Source: an uncultured Collinsella sp.
GTDB taxonomy: Bacteria; Actinomycetota; Coriobacteriia; Coriobacteriales; Coriobacteriaceae
DNA: 14,336 bases
NCBI GenBank assembly: GCA_902490325.1
Contig: CABUDJ010000055.1
Span: forward strand, 1-14,336
Direction: 5' to 3'
How positions within the stretch are numbered: position 1 is the stretch's first letter; every line of letters starts with the position of its first letter. Below the pieces are notes generated by a model, which worked only from the letters and a program-made list of their open reading frames with translations, ran no database searches and was not told the DNA's origin. The position numbers and the translations under genes were made by a program. Below, one piece after another: positions 13,643-14,336 of this stretch.

Positions 13643-13693
13643 ATGGGCATCTTTAAGAACGATGACCAAAAAATCGAGCCAGTTTGGATTTGA
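13631..13693 (+). promoter_or_regulatory. RBS and out-of-frame start ahead of the HdeD-like gene
   Basis: AAAGGAGA (13631-13638) lies five bases before ATG at 13643, the best initiation site here. From this ATG the frame reads MGIFKNDDQK, then hits TGA at 13691 after 16 codons, one base out of frame with the HdeD-like body. The ATG at 13662, which is in frame, has no Shine-Dalgarno sequence. Dropping one A from the A6 run 13668-13673 would join the two into MGIFKNDDQKSSQFGFDEKS. Confidence 0.7.
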
Positions 13694-14246
13694 CGAGAAA
13701 AGCATGGCGGGCAAAGCCGTCAAGGCCGTGCGCTGGATTTACGCCATCACGGGCGTCTTAGCGCTCATTGCTGGTATCGCGCTGCTTTTTGCACCCGCCA
13801 AGTCCCTCGTCTTTTTGACGACTGTCCTGGGTTTTTACTTTGTAATCACTGCTGCCATCAGGCTGTTCACTGCCATTTTTGAGCCGCTGCTGCCCACCGG
13901 CTGGCGCGTGACGAGCATCATCTCCAACCTACTCATTATCTTGGGCGGCGCCATAATCCTGCGCAACCAGGCCTTCTCGACCGCGACGCTCACCACGATG
14001 GTGGTTATCGTGGCCGGCTTTGGCTGGATTGTCGAAGGTGTCATGTCCATTCTGGAGTCCGAGCTTTCGTCCAACCGCGCCCTCGCCATCCTGAGCGGCG
14101 CACTCTCCATCATCGCCGGCATGTTCGTGTTTATCTATCCGCTGTGGTCGGCCAAGATGCTCGTCATCTTTAGCGGCGCCGCACTGCTGGTGTTTGGCGT
14201 AACGCTGATTGTTCGTGCTACTCAATTTGGCAAACTGGTGCACTAG
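13662..14246 (+). CDS. HdeD/DUF308 family membrane protein (start possibly frameshifted)
   Basis: A small polytopic membrane protein of 194 residues from the in-frame ATG. Six hydrophobic segments are seen, at about 24-44, 49-73, 84-100, 108-128, 138-159 and 165-184, in three loosely similar pairs as in HdeD/DUF308 proteins (YxITGVLALIAGIALLFAP; SGALSIIAGMFVFIYPLWS). HdeD in E. coli is tied to acid resistance; in other bacteria the role is unknown. The ATG at 13662 is only the first in-frame start; the strong ribosome binding site serves the ATG at 13643 in another frame, so the true N-terminus probably begins MGIFKNDD and is interrupted by one extra A in the A6 run. The stop TAG abuts the ATG of the next gene. 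Confidence 0.82.
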   Translation: MTKKSSQFGFDEKSMAGKAVKAVRWIYAITGVLALIAGIALLFAPAKSLVFLTTVLGFYFVITAAIRLFTAIFEPLLPTGWRVTSIISNLLIILGGAIILRNQAFSTATLTTMVVIVAGFGWIVEGVMSILESELSSNRALAILSGALSIIAGMFVFIYPLWSAKMLVIFSGAALLVFGVTLIVRATQFGKLVH

Positions 14247-14336
14247 ATGCCACGAACGCTCTTTATTGATGCAGACGCCTGCCCGGTCACGCGCGAGTCG
14301 ATTGACTGCGCGCGGCCGATGGCGGCGGCATCGCGC
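14247..14336 (+). CDS. UPF0178 (YaiI/YqxD, DUF188) family protein, 3'-truncated by window
   Basis: Thirty codons are visible. LFIDADACPVTRESI is the N-terminal signature of the UPF0178/DUF188 family, small cytoplasmic proteins with a PIN-like acidic IDADACPV motif and no settled function. The ATG follows the HdeD-like TAG with no spacing, which suggests translational coupling. After DCAR the reading PMAAASR is unlike the family; the +2 reading gives ADGGGIA, so a missing base in the GCGCGCGG stretch (about 14305-14314) is possible, but too little sequence is left to judge. Confidence 0.8.
   Translation, partial: MPRTLFIDADACPVTRESIDCARPMAAASR

Noticed and set aside
1..14336. CRISPR array, tRNA, rRNA, integrase or transposase gene
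   Set aside because: No regularly spaced repeats, no tRNA-like cloverleaf and no transposase or integrase motifs were seen on either strand.

Overview
The window is GC-rich, with strongly G/C-biased third codon positions, AGGAG-type ribosome binding sites and short intergenic gaps. The gene set (387-residue ACT-type SerA beside SerC, a shortened DUF1015-like protein, HdeD-like and UPF0178 proteins, tandem histidine phosphatases) suggests a gut Actinobacterium of the class Coriobacteriia, most likely Collinsella or a close relative. That placement is inferred from style and gene content, not from a marker gene.

Layout. 1-1253: 3' part of a Wzx/PST-type polysaccharide flippase. 1254-1572: a gene-free stretch with a perfect 18-bp inverted repeat (arms 87 nt apart) and copies of a short dispersed repeat. 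1573-2412 (minus): PPP-type metallophosphoesterase, divergent from 2666-4267 (plus), a CPA1 cation/proton antiporter with two C-terminal RCK_C-like domains. 4309-4560 (minus): small unidentified ORF. 4615-6706 (plus): an AT-richer two-gene cassette of a MazG/dCTPase-like NTP pyrophosphohydrolase overlapping a GIY-YIG nuclease fused to a DUF2075/SF1-type helicase. 6849-9206: serC and serA, closed by tandem hairpins including a strong intrinsic terminator. 9384-11327: M20 metallopeptidase (ArgE/DapE-like) and a short DUF1015-like protein, followed by a strong, possibly bidirectional terminator. 11457-13407 (minus): nitroreductase and two tandem histidine phosphatases. 13643-14246 (plus): HdeD/DUF308 membrane protein whose good ribosome binding site serves a different frame from the body of the gene. 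14247-end: start of a UPF0178/DUF188 gene, with its first codon directly after the HdeD stop.

How the genes work together. SerC and SerA are the first two enzymes of serine synthesis from 3-phosphoglycerate. DUF1015 proteins are often found beside serA/serC in Firmicutes; here the homologue lies two genes downstream, beyond a terminator and an M20 peptidase with its own palindromic upstream site. The MazG-like/GIY-YIG-helicase pair is the best candidate for an accessory, possibly anti-phage, module: overlapping genes, nuclease plus helicase plus nucleotide-cleaving enzyme, base composition unlike the neighbours, and flanking repeat and palindrome. The rest looks like housekeeping or ordinary accessory metabolism.

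Most worth checking: the two-gene nuclease-helicase cassette, the probable one-base frame disruption in an A6 run at the start of the HdeD gene, the apparent replacement of the catalytic Glu in SerA, and the 18-bp inverted repeat at 1335-1457.
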